Source: Paracyclopina nana (Eukaryota > Arthropoda > Copepoda > Cyclopoida > Cyclopettidae). Taken from it: a stretch of DNA of 64,000 bases. The notes below the pieces were generated by a model that was not told where the DNA came from, made no database searches, and saw only the letters and a program-made list of their open reading frames with translations. The translations under genes were made by a program, and so were the position numbers. Each line of letters opens with the position of its first letter. Positions within the stretch are counted from its first letter, which is position 1. Shown piece after piece: positions 10,701 through 21,165 of this stretch. The stretch lies in contig JAGUCH010000006.1 in the NCBI GenBank assembly GCA_019096065.1, forward strand, positions 6,654,001 to 6,718,000, read 5' to 3'.

Positions 10701-13700
10701 AAATCTGAAAAATGATTTTACAAATACCACATATTTGCAAATTTCATCATAATATCGCGCGTTATTTTGCTCATAATAATGCAGGTGAACAGGGCCATAG
10801 TTTCTTACAAATTAGATACAGTTTCTCACAAATTAGATTTATTGTCTAACAAACTACAATATCTACTGATTTGCAAATATTATTGTCTAACAATGTAGAT
10901 CTGTTGTCATGCAAATAAGATCTATTGTCTAAAGATGTAGATCGACTGTCTTGCAAACCTACAGTTTAATAAAGTGTAGATCACGTTTCTGAGGTGGCTG
11001 CAGTTGCAAGGATTGAGAAGAAAAGAGGCAAGAAAAAAAGTTGCTACATTATTATGAGCTGAGTGCAAATTATGGGTCACTCACGCAAGCTTAAAAGAAG
11101 CTGCTTGCCACTTTTATTTTGCATGCTAGTTCTTTTTACTGTATTTCGATGCAGTTATCTCAAAATTGGGCTTCTTTTATCATTTGCCTTGTCATTTGAA
11201 AGCCGAATTGTTGTAGCTCAGAAAAACTGCTTTGAAGTGAACGGTCAACTTTTCGTTGGTCAATTGAAAGTGCATCATCGATTTTGATCTACAGATTTCA
11301 TGATTTTAGTGTTTAGGTCAAATATGACAATTTCACAAAAATCCTTTTATTTGGATGCGCGAGAATTTTTCCCTTTTGTTTTGCATCAAGTTCAATTACA
11401 TTTTTCCGTTTTCAAACAAAAGCATGAGTAAGCACTTTTCCACGTGACCGGTTCATCCGCATTTTTGTTTTTCTCCTTCCAAAACTGTAATTGTCATTTA
11501 AATTGCAAATCACAAAATCATTAAAATGCAATAGGTAAGTATTTCAGTGAAATAAAGTTATTATTTAAGTGAAATCTAGTCATTATTTAAGTGAAATATA
11601 GTCATTATTTAAGTGAAATATAGTTGTTATTTCAGTGAAATATAGTCGTTATTGCAGTGAAATATAGTGGTTACTTCGATAAAATATAGGCTCATTATCT
11701 TCCGCGTCTTTGATCGTAGCATGGTTGCGGTTGTTATCGGTTCTTATTTACTGACGAGGTTGCGATGTCAGTAAATAAGAAGCGATAACAACCGTAAACA
11801 AGTCACGATCAAAGACGCGGAAGATAATGAGCCATAGTTGTTATTTCAGTGAAATATAGTTGTTATTGTAGTGAAATATATAGTGACTTTATCAGTGGAA
11901 TAAAATAACTATTTCAGTGAAATATAGATGTAACTCCACTGAAATATAGTTGCTACTTCAGTGAAATATAATGACTATTTCAGTGAAATATAGTTGTTAC
12001 TTCAGTGAGATACAGGCTCATTATCTTCCGCGTCTTTGATCGTGACTTGGTTACGGTTGTTATCGCTTCTTATTTACTGACATCGCAACCTCGTCAGTAA
12101 ATAAGAACCGATAACAACCGCAACCAAGACACGATCAAAGATGCGGAAGATAATGAGCCACAGTTGTTATTGCAGTGAAATATAGTAGCTTGTTCTCATA
12201 AACATTTCTATAAGGTAAGCAAGGCACTTTGCGCGCTTATATCTCAGCATCTACTCGTCCGACTGGAACCAAATTTGGAGGAATTCATGAGGACGTATTG
12301 AAGAATCTTCATGCCAATTTTCATCCGGATTGGAGGCCGCTAAGGTCGCCTTACTGAAAGTGAGGCAAATCAGTTAAGCAAAGGAGAAAAATCAGCCACC
12401 TCCTTAGAGACCTCCGATCCGGATGAAAATTGGCATGAAGATTCTTCAATACGCTCTTACGAATCTCTCCAAATTTGGTTCCAATCGGCTCAATACTTAC
12501 TGAGTTATGAGCTTCCAAAGTGCCTTGCTTTGCTTACCGCCTGCCTTACTGAGTTTTATGAGAACAAAAAACATGAAAATATTTTAGTGTAAGTAAATCT
12601 AAGTCACCATCGAAAAAGGATCATTTAGAACAGTGGCAGTGAAATAGGTTTCAATGTGCATTTCTCTTTGAGAAGGAGCTAAGTAATCAGAAGTATGCAG
12701 TGCAGTGATAATTTATGCAGCATTTAGCATGAAATTGTTGCTCGTGAGCGACATTTCTTTGGTCAAGGCTCGCCCACTGGCTGTGTGTGTAAAACGACCC
12801 CCCGAAGCTGGAACTAATCACTGTGGTAGCAGCCGAAAAATCCAATAATTTCAAGTGTGTAACAACGCGTGCCAAATGCCTTTTCCACCTGTTCAACTTT
12901 TATCCTTCAAAAAATTAAGTTCAAAAGGTATGTGAAATGATGAAATTGCTTGAACAAAAATAATTTAACGTCAAAAAAAAAAGTGAAATTGCTTACATAA
13001 TTTCTGTCATCATCGTCATAGGAGAAAGGTTGATCATTTGGGCACGCGTTGTTCTAAAAAGGAAACAAAAAAGGTTGTATTTTTTTGTTTCGTCCCAAAG
13101 TTGGCGCTAATTTGCGAACTTTTCATTCTGCGAGGTTGCCATCAAGTTAAGCAAGACTCTTTCAACTCTGTTCCAATTGCCTATGACATTTCCTAGCAAT
13201 TAGCTTTTAAAATTGCCTTGCTTAGCTATTGCTAGATGAATATGAGCCTATAAAAGTTGTCGATTTATAATTCAAGCCTCATCGAAAAAGCCTTAAATGA
13301 ACTGTCAGAAAAAGTTGGTAGGGGGTAAAATAATAATAAAAGGCTTCGGGTTTTTTCGAGGTATTGATTGCAAAGTCATCCCTTTTGATTCATTATCTCA
13401 AAGGTCAGATCTAGGTATGCAGCTTGTGATAAAGCAAAAGTAGCGCCACTCCACCACAAAAAGTGTTTCAACAGCAAATAAGCCTACTTTGCTAAGCTAG
13501 TAATGCCTCTTTTTGTGGCAAGATATCGATTTTGCCACATATTTTGTGAAAATAAGCTGTTTAATAGCAATTTGGCTTTTTTAGGTGTTGCTCACTAAAT
13601 TAAAAGTGTACCTAAGTTTTGAAAAAAGGTCAAGCCCCGCCCACTGACACTACTTCGCTGTTGATGCTTTTTTGGTCATCAACAAAGGGAGGAATGCACC

Positions 13701-16700
13701 CAATCATGATTAGAAAAAGGCTAAAAAACAGAGACTTACCCCATGTAGTTTGTAGTAGAGCCCACAAGCATTGCACACTGGTTCACCTGTGCCATTTCTT
13801 CGCCATAAAGTCGTGGTGGTCGTGGCACAATTGGCACACTCTGTGCCCTGGCGTCGTTGAGTGTTCTGAAAATACAAAAATACATTCAAAAACTTGTCTA
13901 ATTAAAAGCTCCTGAAAACTACAATCAGACAAGTGTGACTTTCAGGTCCAAAAAGTGATTTTAGTCTAAAAAGTATCTTTAAGTCTATTAGTTAACTTTA
14001 TGCCTGAAAAATGACTTCAAGTTCGACTTTAAGCCAAAAATAGAGACTTTTTAGGAAATAACGATACTTTTTGTAAAGCAAAGACTCTTTCATCGAATCC
14101 AAGCCAAATTGCTTAACAGATCACCAACTTTTAACATTAATACAGAACATCAAGTAACTTGAAAGCAACTACTTTTTAGGGCCTTAAAAGTGTGTAACAC
14201 ACCATGACACGTAGCATGCTGTCAGCATTGACGCGTCAATTTGCCTGTCCCAATTAAGGGACATTATGTAGGTATTTTAGTGCAGCATTATTATCTTCAT
14301 TAGGGCAAAAAACATTTTATTTTTAGTTGGCGTTATCAGCGGCAGCCGATCTTTTGTTTATGATATACACAAGGGGAAAGTCGTAGGCGGAGCTCGGTGA
14401 TTGAACGGAAATTGCCTCCGGCCCTAAAGTGATTTTTTCTCTTGGGCAATAATAACAAGCCAGTTATGCATTTCACCCAACCACAACAGAAATATTCAAT
14501 TATTTTGCTCCATTAAAAATCGACTGAATTCATCTCTTCAGCTGAAAATTCAACTTAAATTACTTACGTTAAACTGATCTAAGTGAAATACATTTCAGTT
14601 TATTGAAATACATTTCAGTTGAGTGAAATACATTTCAGTTGAGTGAAATACATTTCAGTTGAGTGAAATACATTTCAGTTGAGTGAAATACATTTCAGTT
14701 GAGTGAAATACATTTCAGTTTATTGAAATACATTTCAGTTTATTGAAATACATTTCAGTTTATTGAAATACATTTCAGTTTATTGAAATACATTTCAGTT
14801 TATTGAAATACAATTCAGTTTATTGAAATACATTTCAGTTTATTGAAATACATTTCAGTTTATTGAAATACATTTCAGTTTATTGAAATACATTTCAGTT
14901 TATTGAAATACATTTCAGTTTATTGAAATACATTTCAGTTGAGTGAAATACATTTCAGTTGAGTGAAATACATTTCAGTTGAGTGAAATACATTTCAGTT
15001 GAGTGAAATACATTTCAGTTGAGTGAAATACATTTCATTTGAGTGAAATACATTTCAGTTGAGTGAAATACATTTCAGTTTATTGAAATACATTTCAGTT
15101 TATTGAAATACATTTCAGTTTATTGAAATACATTTCAGTTTATTGAAATACATTTCAGTTTATTGAAATACATTTCAGTTTATTGAAATACAATTCAGTT
15201 TATTGAAATACATTTCAGTTTATTGAAATACATTTCAGTTTATTGAAAAACATTTCAGTTTACTGAAACACATTTAGTTGAGTGAAATACATTTCAGTTT
15301 ATTGAAATACATTTCATTGGACTATAATAAATTTCACTGAACTGAGGTACATTTCATTGAACTATAATACATTTCACTTAATTGAAGCTCATTTCATTGA
15401 GCTAAAATACATTTCATCGAACTGAAGTACATTTCGTTTAACTGAAAACATTTCATTGGACTGAAATAACTGAAATACATCCATGATGGAAAAAGCTGTG
15501 CTATAAAATTCAGGAGCAGTTTTACAAATTAGCTCCGATCTTTTTTGCCGCCATAAAAAGGAGAAGAAGAGGCTTCTTCTTTGGATAGAAAATCGATTGC
15601 CAACAATTTATTGAAGGAGCTTCTTTTTTATCCTCCTCCTCCCTTTTAAAATAAGGTTTATGATGGCCACCTTTTCTGCCCAAAAGTGATGCTAAGCTAC
15701 AGCTGCACACTGGGCTTTTTTCCTCCATAGAGGCACTTTTATATCAATTTTACTGCCACCATGTGGCGCTCATCTGCTGCAAAATCACCAAAAATACATT
15801 TGAAAAATTTAAAAACAAAAAATTTGACTGATTTTTGAAATATAAGTTCAAAAATCTAAAAATCTTGGATAACTATGAAACTGTTTTTCACGAAGTTCAT
15901 GTTTTGGCCGAAAAAAAAATTAAGTAGAGGTGGAGCAGTAGATGAACGCCACATTAATAGCACACGCATTGATAAAGCTGTCAGCAGGTGCAGTAGTTCA
16001 GTACATTGTCAAAAAATCATGATTTTGAAAAAGGTAGGGCAATTAAGATAGCCAAAACGAAGAAACTTTCTCTAATTTAAGATTTTTGCATAAGTAGCTA
16101 ATTCACAATTATTTATGTGCTCAGCCCCGAGGGCAAAAGCATGAATATTCCTCCACTTCTTTTTATGATATCAAATTATGGCCTTTTTAAATGCTAATTG
16201 AGTAGTTTTCCACACAAGAACCGACACTCTATGCAGATTTTCCCCATATTTCAGTTTGTCACCTTTACATAAATTCAGCGAGGAAAAAATCTAATTAATG
16301 TGAAATAACTATAGACTATTTATAGTCATTTTTAAACTTGTGAATTTGGTGCAATAACTTGTTAAGCGTTAAGTGAAATAACTTTGAATAACATCTCACC
16401 ATTTTCCTCTTTGGTTTGACCAATGGTCTATTCGTCCCGTTCATTTTGTAATAGAGTCCACAAGCGTTGCACAAGTAATGTCCGTTGCCATCTCTCCTCC
16501 ACAGTGGAGTAGATGTGGCAGCACAATTCACACATTCGCGGCCTTCTGAAGTAAAAAAATTAAAACATGAAATAACCACTGATGCATATTTCATTGTTGT
16601 CAGTGTAGGTATTTTTGACTTTAACTTGCTATAAATACTACTTCATTCGCATGAAGAGATCAAGTTTCAATGCACGATACTTTTTCTTCACAACTCTTTT

Positions 16701-18682
16701 GAAGTGCGACATTCCTTTTTTTCAGAGACTGGCTAATCCAGAGGTGATAATAAAAGGTGTTGAGACTTGAAATGTGAGTAAAAATGGCCCTAATCCCCTT
16801 TGCGCACTTTAGCTGACGACAGCTTTCAAAAAGACGCACAAAAATCAGCCAGCAGCAAGTGACCAAAATTGTCAGAAAAGCAATTTTGAAGATTTTTCAA
16901 GTGGGACATTCACATTGCAACTATTTGTCCATTAATAGCAATTTGAATAAACTGAGCAAAAACCGATGAAAAGGTTACATCTTCTTTTTAGCGTAACTTT
17001 TGGAAATTGCTATGTTTACTTTAAGTGATTGTTTGAAAAACTTACACACTGCCCTCATAGATTAAAATCAACGCCTTTGACAAACAATACGCATGAAAAG
17101 CCATACATGAATAAAAGTTACTGATCGTTATTGTCACTTCCACTTCAGTTTTCCCATATTGCTACATAATGGGCAAATGCTTGCGATGTTCATATCCAAC
17201 TTTGCAAAACTCTCCAATTGCTCTTTTAACAATCAATGCCATTTGCTTGAGGCTGATTTTGGTGTGAAACTCAATTAAACGTTAAATATTCCAAGCATCA
17301 ATTCGTTTACAAAATTGTACCTGCATTCGGTCTGTTTTTGTTTGATTTTGAGCTACTTTGTTGGTGGTGCTGAGAATTGTTGGGAGTCCTCGGAGGCTGC
17401 TGCTGTTGCTGCTGAGAACTTCTGACTGAGCCGCCTAGGGAAGATGCTGAGCCCACTGCTGTTGAGTTGGTGCAGTTGATGAAAGCTGAGTTACTGAGAT
17501 CACTGTAGTGATGACCACTGCTTGCATGGTAATAGTCAGAGTAACTTTCGGCCTTGACGGCCTCTTTGGCCTCTATATTGTCATTGTTGTGATTGTTCAA
17601 GCTCTCAAAGTTGGCCTCCAATTTGGTTGTTGTGGAGGCCGCAACTGAATTGTTGGCCTCAGAAGGCTGTTGCTGAGGTATTTGATCTTTGGGCGGGGTC
17701 GAGGGCGGCTGTTGGCCACTCCCACTTAACGAGGGCGATGACCTGGAGGGCGTGGCCGGCGGGCCGCCGGCTAAGCTAGTGGTGGGCGGGGCCGAGGAGG
17801 ACCAATGCTGAGCCTCTGAGGGGATCCAATGTGGACGGTACATTGACATTCGGGCGGCTGAAATTCAAAAATTATTCCATTTTTTTCCATTTTTTCGAGA
17901 GCCAATCTGGTTTGTTGCAATGATCCGAGTTATGAGACTTGATTGGTTTCATCCAGGTTTGCACAAAGTGTGAGTGACTGACTTTTAAAAAACCGGATTT
18001 TAAAGGCGGAAAGTGCCTGAATCAAGGCTTGTGGAATTTCAATAGTATGTGATCCATTGTGTCCAATTTCCTGAGGGGCAAACACGGGTCTACCCCAGGG
18101 GCTGATTCATTACACGGCTGGTATGGCGCCATGCAATTTGTGGCTCGTGTCATGTGATCAATTACACTCATTTTCTCCTCTCTCTCTCTCAGCGCAAGAA
18201 CTGTAGTACATCATCTATATATCCTCCATGGAAAATTGGACGTAAACTATGCTTTTTTGCTTAAGAGTGTTTTTCAGTCTCAGCCGCTAAAAATAAATTT
18301 GAACGCAAGCAATCAAGCCTCATTACTCTGAAAGTTGGAACAAATTAGATTTGTTGCCAAAAAAGTGGCCAAAATTACCTTGAGAGGCTGCACTTTCGTA
18401 ATGCATTTGGTAGTATCTTGAGGCCGCATCCGAGGACGCAAAAAACGAGGCAGATGAGCTGGGCTCAACTGGAACAGCTGACGCGACAGCTGACGCGTGA
18501 CCGGCATGCCCATGGTGCCCCGAATGCTCGGTGGGGGCGGACGAGTGGTGGTGCATTTGGGGTATGGGTGCCTCGGGGTACCCGCCCTGCTGGTACCAGG
18601 CAGCGGCAGCGGCTGCGGCTGCGGCGGCCGCTCGGCCGTGCGGGCTGGCCGCAGCCTCGATGCCGGGCGCCATTGTCATCAT
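7717..18682 (-). CDS. GATA gene 1: two-finger GATA1/2/3-type transcription factor
   Basis: Nuclear DNA-binding factor recognising WGATAR sites. Coding exons on the minus strand: 18682-18379, 17857-17321, 16545-16400, 13865-13740 and 8085-7717. Phases agree (1, 1, 0, 0), giving 493 residues. Residues 1-101 include a run of alanines, then WYQQGGYP and a His-rich stretch. Exon 2 opens with [10 protein letters not shown], resembling the conserved CRPH motif of vertebrate GATA1/2/3. Exon 3 (about 281-329) is the N-finger ([30 protein letters not shown]). Exon 4 (330-371) is the C-finger ([25 protein letters not shown]). Exon 5 gives the basic tail [18 protein letters not shown] and an Ala/Met/His-rich end. 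A 57-nt candidate cassette exon lies at 13053-12997. The 3' end is uncertain: a good donor at 7759/7758 (ATG|GTAAGC) could splice to a last exon I could not find, and reading through it adds only 13 basic residues. Family assignment is firm; which GATA1/2/3 paralogue it is remains open. Confidence 0.9.
8280..8860. repeat. 18-bp minisatellite, unit TTGTCTAAATTAAGTTTT
   Basis: Regular from 8290 to 8430, then degenerate, and interrupted at 8632 by a hairpin transposon. Lies 5' (on the minus strand) of the last GATA gene 1 exon, in intron 4. Confidence 0.85.
8632..8744. mobile_element. Hairpin MITE, copy A (113 bp)
   Basis: Begins GGCTCATTATCTTCCGCG and ends with its reverse complement. Flanked by AAA on both sides. 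Almost the whole element is one hairpin. It interrupts a minisatellite. Confidence 0.8.
9310..9660. repeat. Minisatellite, unit about CTTAAAATAACTAAGTAGTA
   Basis: Roughly 20-bp imperfect units in GATA gene 1 intron 4. Confidence 0.8.
10132..10353. mobile_element. 222-bp MITE, copy 2
   Basis: Same TIRs and length as copy 1 with a few substitutions. Flanked by TAA on both sides. Confidence 0.85.
10360..10990. repeat. Degenerate repeat of TAGATCTATTGTCTAACAAA words
   Basis: Loose 18-22 bp periodicity around the words AGATCT, TTGTCTAAC and AAATTAGAT. Interrupted by MITE copy 3. Confidence 0.6.
10575..10796. mobile_element. 222-bp MITE, copy 3
   Basis: Same TIRs and length. Flanked by ATA on both sides. 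It sits 221 bp from copy 2 in the same orientation. Confidence 0.85.
11689..11833. mobile_element. Hairpin MITE, copy B (145 bp)
   Basis: GGCTCATTATCTTCCGCG ends as in copy A. Flanked by ATA on both sides. The central loop GACGAGGTTGCGATGTC distinguishes its orientation from copy C. Confidence 0.85.
12015..12159. mobile_element. Hairpin MITE, copy C (145 bp), inverted relative to B
   Basis: Same ends. Flanked by ACA on both sides. The loop reads GACATCGCAACCTCGTC, the reverse complement of copy B. Confidence 0.85.
12190..12567. mobile_element. Long foldback element, 378 bp
   Basis: Ends TTGTTCTCATAAA and TTTATGAGAACAA are inverted copies. Further inside, GGTAAGCAAGGCACTTTG and the segment around AGAATCTTCATGCCAATTTT are repeated inverted on the right arm. 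Best-preserved copy of the dispersed family also seen at 7385. Confidence 0.7.
12997..13053 (-). other. Candidate 57-nt cassette exon of GATA gene 1
   Basis: It lies in the intron between the C-finger exon and the basic-tail exon. The acceptor is excellent (long pyrimidine tract ending CCTTTTTAG) and the donor is TAT|GTAAGC. Length is 19 codons with no stop, and both neighbouring exons are phase 0, so inclusion keeps the frame. It would insert [19 protein letters not shown], an acidic peptide, between KLHG and SQRPISMKK. No transcript evidence is available, so this is a prediction. Confidence 0.55.
14576..15480. repeat. 20-bp minisatellite, about 45 copies, in GATA gene 1 intron 3
   Basis: Two unit types, TTTATTGAAATACATTTCAG and TTGAGTGAAATACATTTCAG, occur in alternating blocks. 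A rare CAATTCAG variant appears at 14811 and again at 15191, 380 bp (19 units) apart, so a multi-unit block was itself duplicated. Confidence 0.95.
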
Positions 18683-18702
18683 ATTACGCTACGCACGCTC
18701 AT
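18679..18702 (-). other. Seven-codon upstream ORF overlapping the GATA gene 1 start
   Basis: ATG at 18702 opens MSVRSVI, and its TGA (18681-18679) overlaps the main ATG (18682-18680) as ATGA. If this lies in the mRNA leader it could limit or couple translation. The transcription start is unknown. Confidence 0.35.
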
Positions 18703-18779
18703 TGAACAACAACAAATGAGGAGCAGCTGAAAAGTAAAGCCCAAACTGGTTAAGCGAATCAATAGCATACACAAGAGAA

Positions 18780-19016
18780 GCGCCATCTATTGGATTGTTT
18801 ATCCTCAGTTGACAAAACAAGCGAAACCACGTGGAGTGATTACATAACATTTGTTTACATTCTCAGGTCAACCCACATTAAACACAGAGCAACAAAGACA
18901 CTAGCGCCATCTACTGCCCTTTTTTACCTCAATTCGCTAAGTAAACAAAGCCACGTGGAGTGATTACGTAACATGTGCTAAAAACAGCACTGAGTGTCAC
19001 CAGCGCCATCTGTTGG
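18780..19016. promoter_or_regulatory. Upstream block of GATA gene 1: 124-bp repeat with GCGCCATCT and CACGTG
   Basis: GCGCCATCTATTGG at 18780, GCGCCATCTACTGC at 18904 and GCGCCATCTGTTGG at 19003 lie in one orientation. They resemble the CTCF core GCGCCMYCTRSTGG. Two are followed exactly 47 bases later by the palindrome CCACGTGG (18827 and 18951) and GAGTGATTAC, so a unit of about 124 bp is duplicated. It ends 97 bases before the GATA gene 1 start codon. Function is inferred from position and motif similarity. Confidence 0.5.
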
Positions 19017-20940
19017 TTTTCCCGTGCTTTTTACGCACACTGGGCCGAGAGCTGCAGCTGTCGTCATCAATTGTGAATTTTTATCATATCAAAGAATGTT
19101 AAAAGTTTTCTCGCTGTTGGTCCCTAACATTTTCACCTTGCTTTTAGTAATGCATGGTTCATCTCAACAGCGACTGCTGCTGCTGCTGCAATTTGATGAC
19201 TATCAGCAAAGATTTTATCTCTTTTAGTTCGTTCATTGGGGGAAAATACAGTTGCAGCTTGCCTTCTGCACACTGGGCCGAAACACTAACCGAGCGCCGG
19301 AGCACACTGGGCCGAAAAAACCCCCTCCCCTATTTACGTAGCTTACATCTGCATACATAATAAATGGTAGCAAATAACAACGGAAATCCAATAGGGTTGA
19401 GCTTGCTTTTACACATGATTAAAAAGCATTTTTGAATGTTTTTATTTTTAAAAAAGCCATTTTGGGTTTTTCAGGCAGAAATTAGGATGTTTTTTGAGGT
19501 AATTTCAAAGAGTGAATTCTGCTTAAGATACTTTTTTAAAAGTATTTCAATTTATAGTCACTGAATTAAAAAATATTCTCTTTAGAGCAAAACCTGCTCC
19601 ATTTACAAAACCAGTTTTTGCCTGGTTTACAAAGTAAAGAACCAAAGTTTTGATGATGATTGCAAGTCATAATAATGAAATCATTGTTTAATTGGCGTGA
19701 TTGACATTCTTCTTGAGTTTCAGATTTTATTGCTTTGCAGGAATTTGGTGAACTACAAGTTATCAATGCAAATCTTTACAAGCTTAATTACTGCCAACAA
19801 ACCCGTTTTTGACGAAACATCCAGAATATTAAAATTGTTTTTACAATGCACTGATCACAACGCAAACATCCATTTAAAAAGCTTGAATTTTAACAATAAA
19901 GTTTACTTTTTAAAGGTGATACTGAAGCTCAAAATTCACTGAAAATCAATGAAAAAGTATGTAATTTTCAAAAATGAAAAAAAGGTGCAATAATAGCATT
20001 TATTAAGAGCCATTTGAGCAATTTAATTTGATTTTTGAAAAAAAAATGGTTTTTTTTGGCTTACCTATGTTTATACTGAAGATTTCAGATGGTTTTGAAG
20101 GCTATATGTTCTTTAGGTATGAAATTCACTGATAAAGACGGAGTAGTCACTGTAGTATTATCGATCTGGCTGCTTTGTCGGGACTGCAGCAGCTTGAGCT
20201 CAAGTTTTGCGGCCCAACTTCGAGAGTTTGTTGTTGTGCGGCGGACGCTCCAAAAAATTTCGGCCCACTGTGCAATGTGTGTGTGTGTGTCATGTGTGCA
20301 CCACCTTATTTTTCGCATATAGCTGAAAACCATTAAACTCTGAACTATCATTTACTAATTACTTTAATTATGAAATATTTTTAATTAGTGAAACTTTAAG
20401 ATATTTTTCAATTTTTTTTAATAACAGAAATACTTTATTTTCATCATAGTAGGTTTAAAAAGTGAGTGAAATTGTGGTTTCTTTTTGTATTTTGAAAATG
20501 AATATATGTTTTTATTTTTTGGATTTTTTCATTAGGAAAGTGTTTAAATTGTTGAATGTTATCTCTTTTAAAACTAACTTTTAGAATGTGAAAACTGGCG
20601 AAATCTCTTTTTACATAATTTTGAAGGGAGAAAGGTTTTATTAAAACTTCATTTAGTTAACGTTAAAATTAGTTTTATTTAATAATACTTTTCAGGTTCC
20701 TTGTTTAATGGTGAAAAATTCCCATTCAAAAGTTGTGAAATATTTTTATGAAGCAATTAATTTTTATGTTTTTGGCAAACTCAAAAAGTTGATCTATTTT
20801 CTAAAGATCAATTTTATTTAATGTTTGAAAATAATTTTACAGCCCTTCAGCAGTTATAATGAAAAGTGCATTTTGGATCATGGCCAATTAACAGCGTTAT
20901 TAACGACTTTTGATCAGTTGTAAGGTAAAATTAAACAAGA
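19017..20940. other. Intergenic, no gene seen
   Basis: AT-rich between the two divergent GATA genes. GCACACTGGGCC motifs at 19035, 19268 and 19302, and GGCCCACTGTGC at 20262. Confidence 0.5.
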
Positions 20941-20996
20941 AAGGAGCGTGTTAATCACACACGAGGTGTCATCAATTAATTATGCATTAATTCGCA

Positions 20997-21165
20997 TTTT
21001 CACCGCGAGAGGTTGCGCGATTCGGCGCAAAAAGCGCGATCCGCGTAGCATCCCTTCAAATTCGGCGGAAACGGCGCTCACTACGCCGCCACTCCCGCTT
21101 TTTTCTCGCACCTTCCGCGGATTCCTTTCTGAGCCGTGAATCGCGCTGCAAAAGGCGGTTGAACT
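20997..21165. other. GC-rich island in an AT-rich intergenic region
   Basis: Many CG dinucleotides. Imperfect inverted ends GCGCGATTCGG (about 21015) and GTGAATCGCGCTGC (about 21136). No convincing coding frame. Could be an old foldback element, or a regulatory island between the GATA genes. Confidence 0.4.

Larger units (their letters stand above)
11530..12185. repeat. 22-bp minisatellite, unit TATAGTCATTATTTAAGTGAAA
   Basis: Imperfect units through GATA gene 1 intron 4, interrupted by two hairpin MITEs. Confidence 0.85.
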
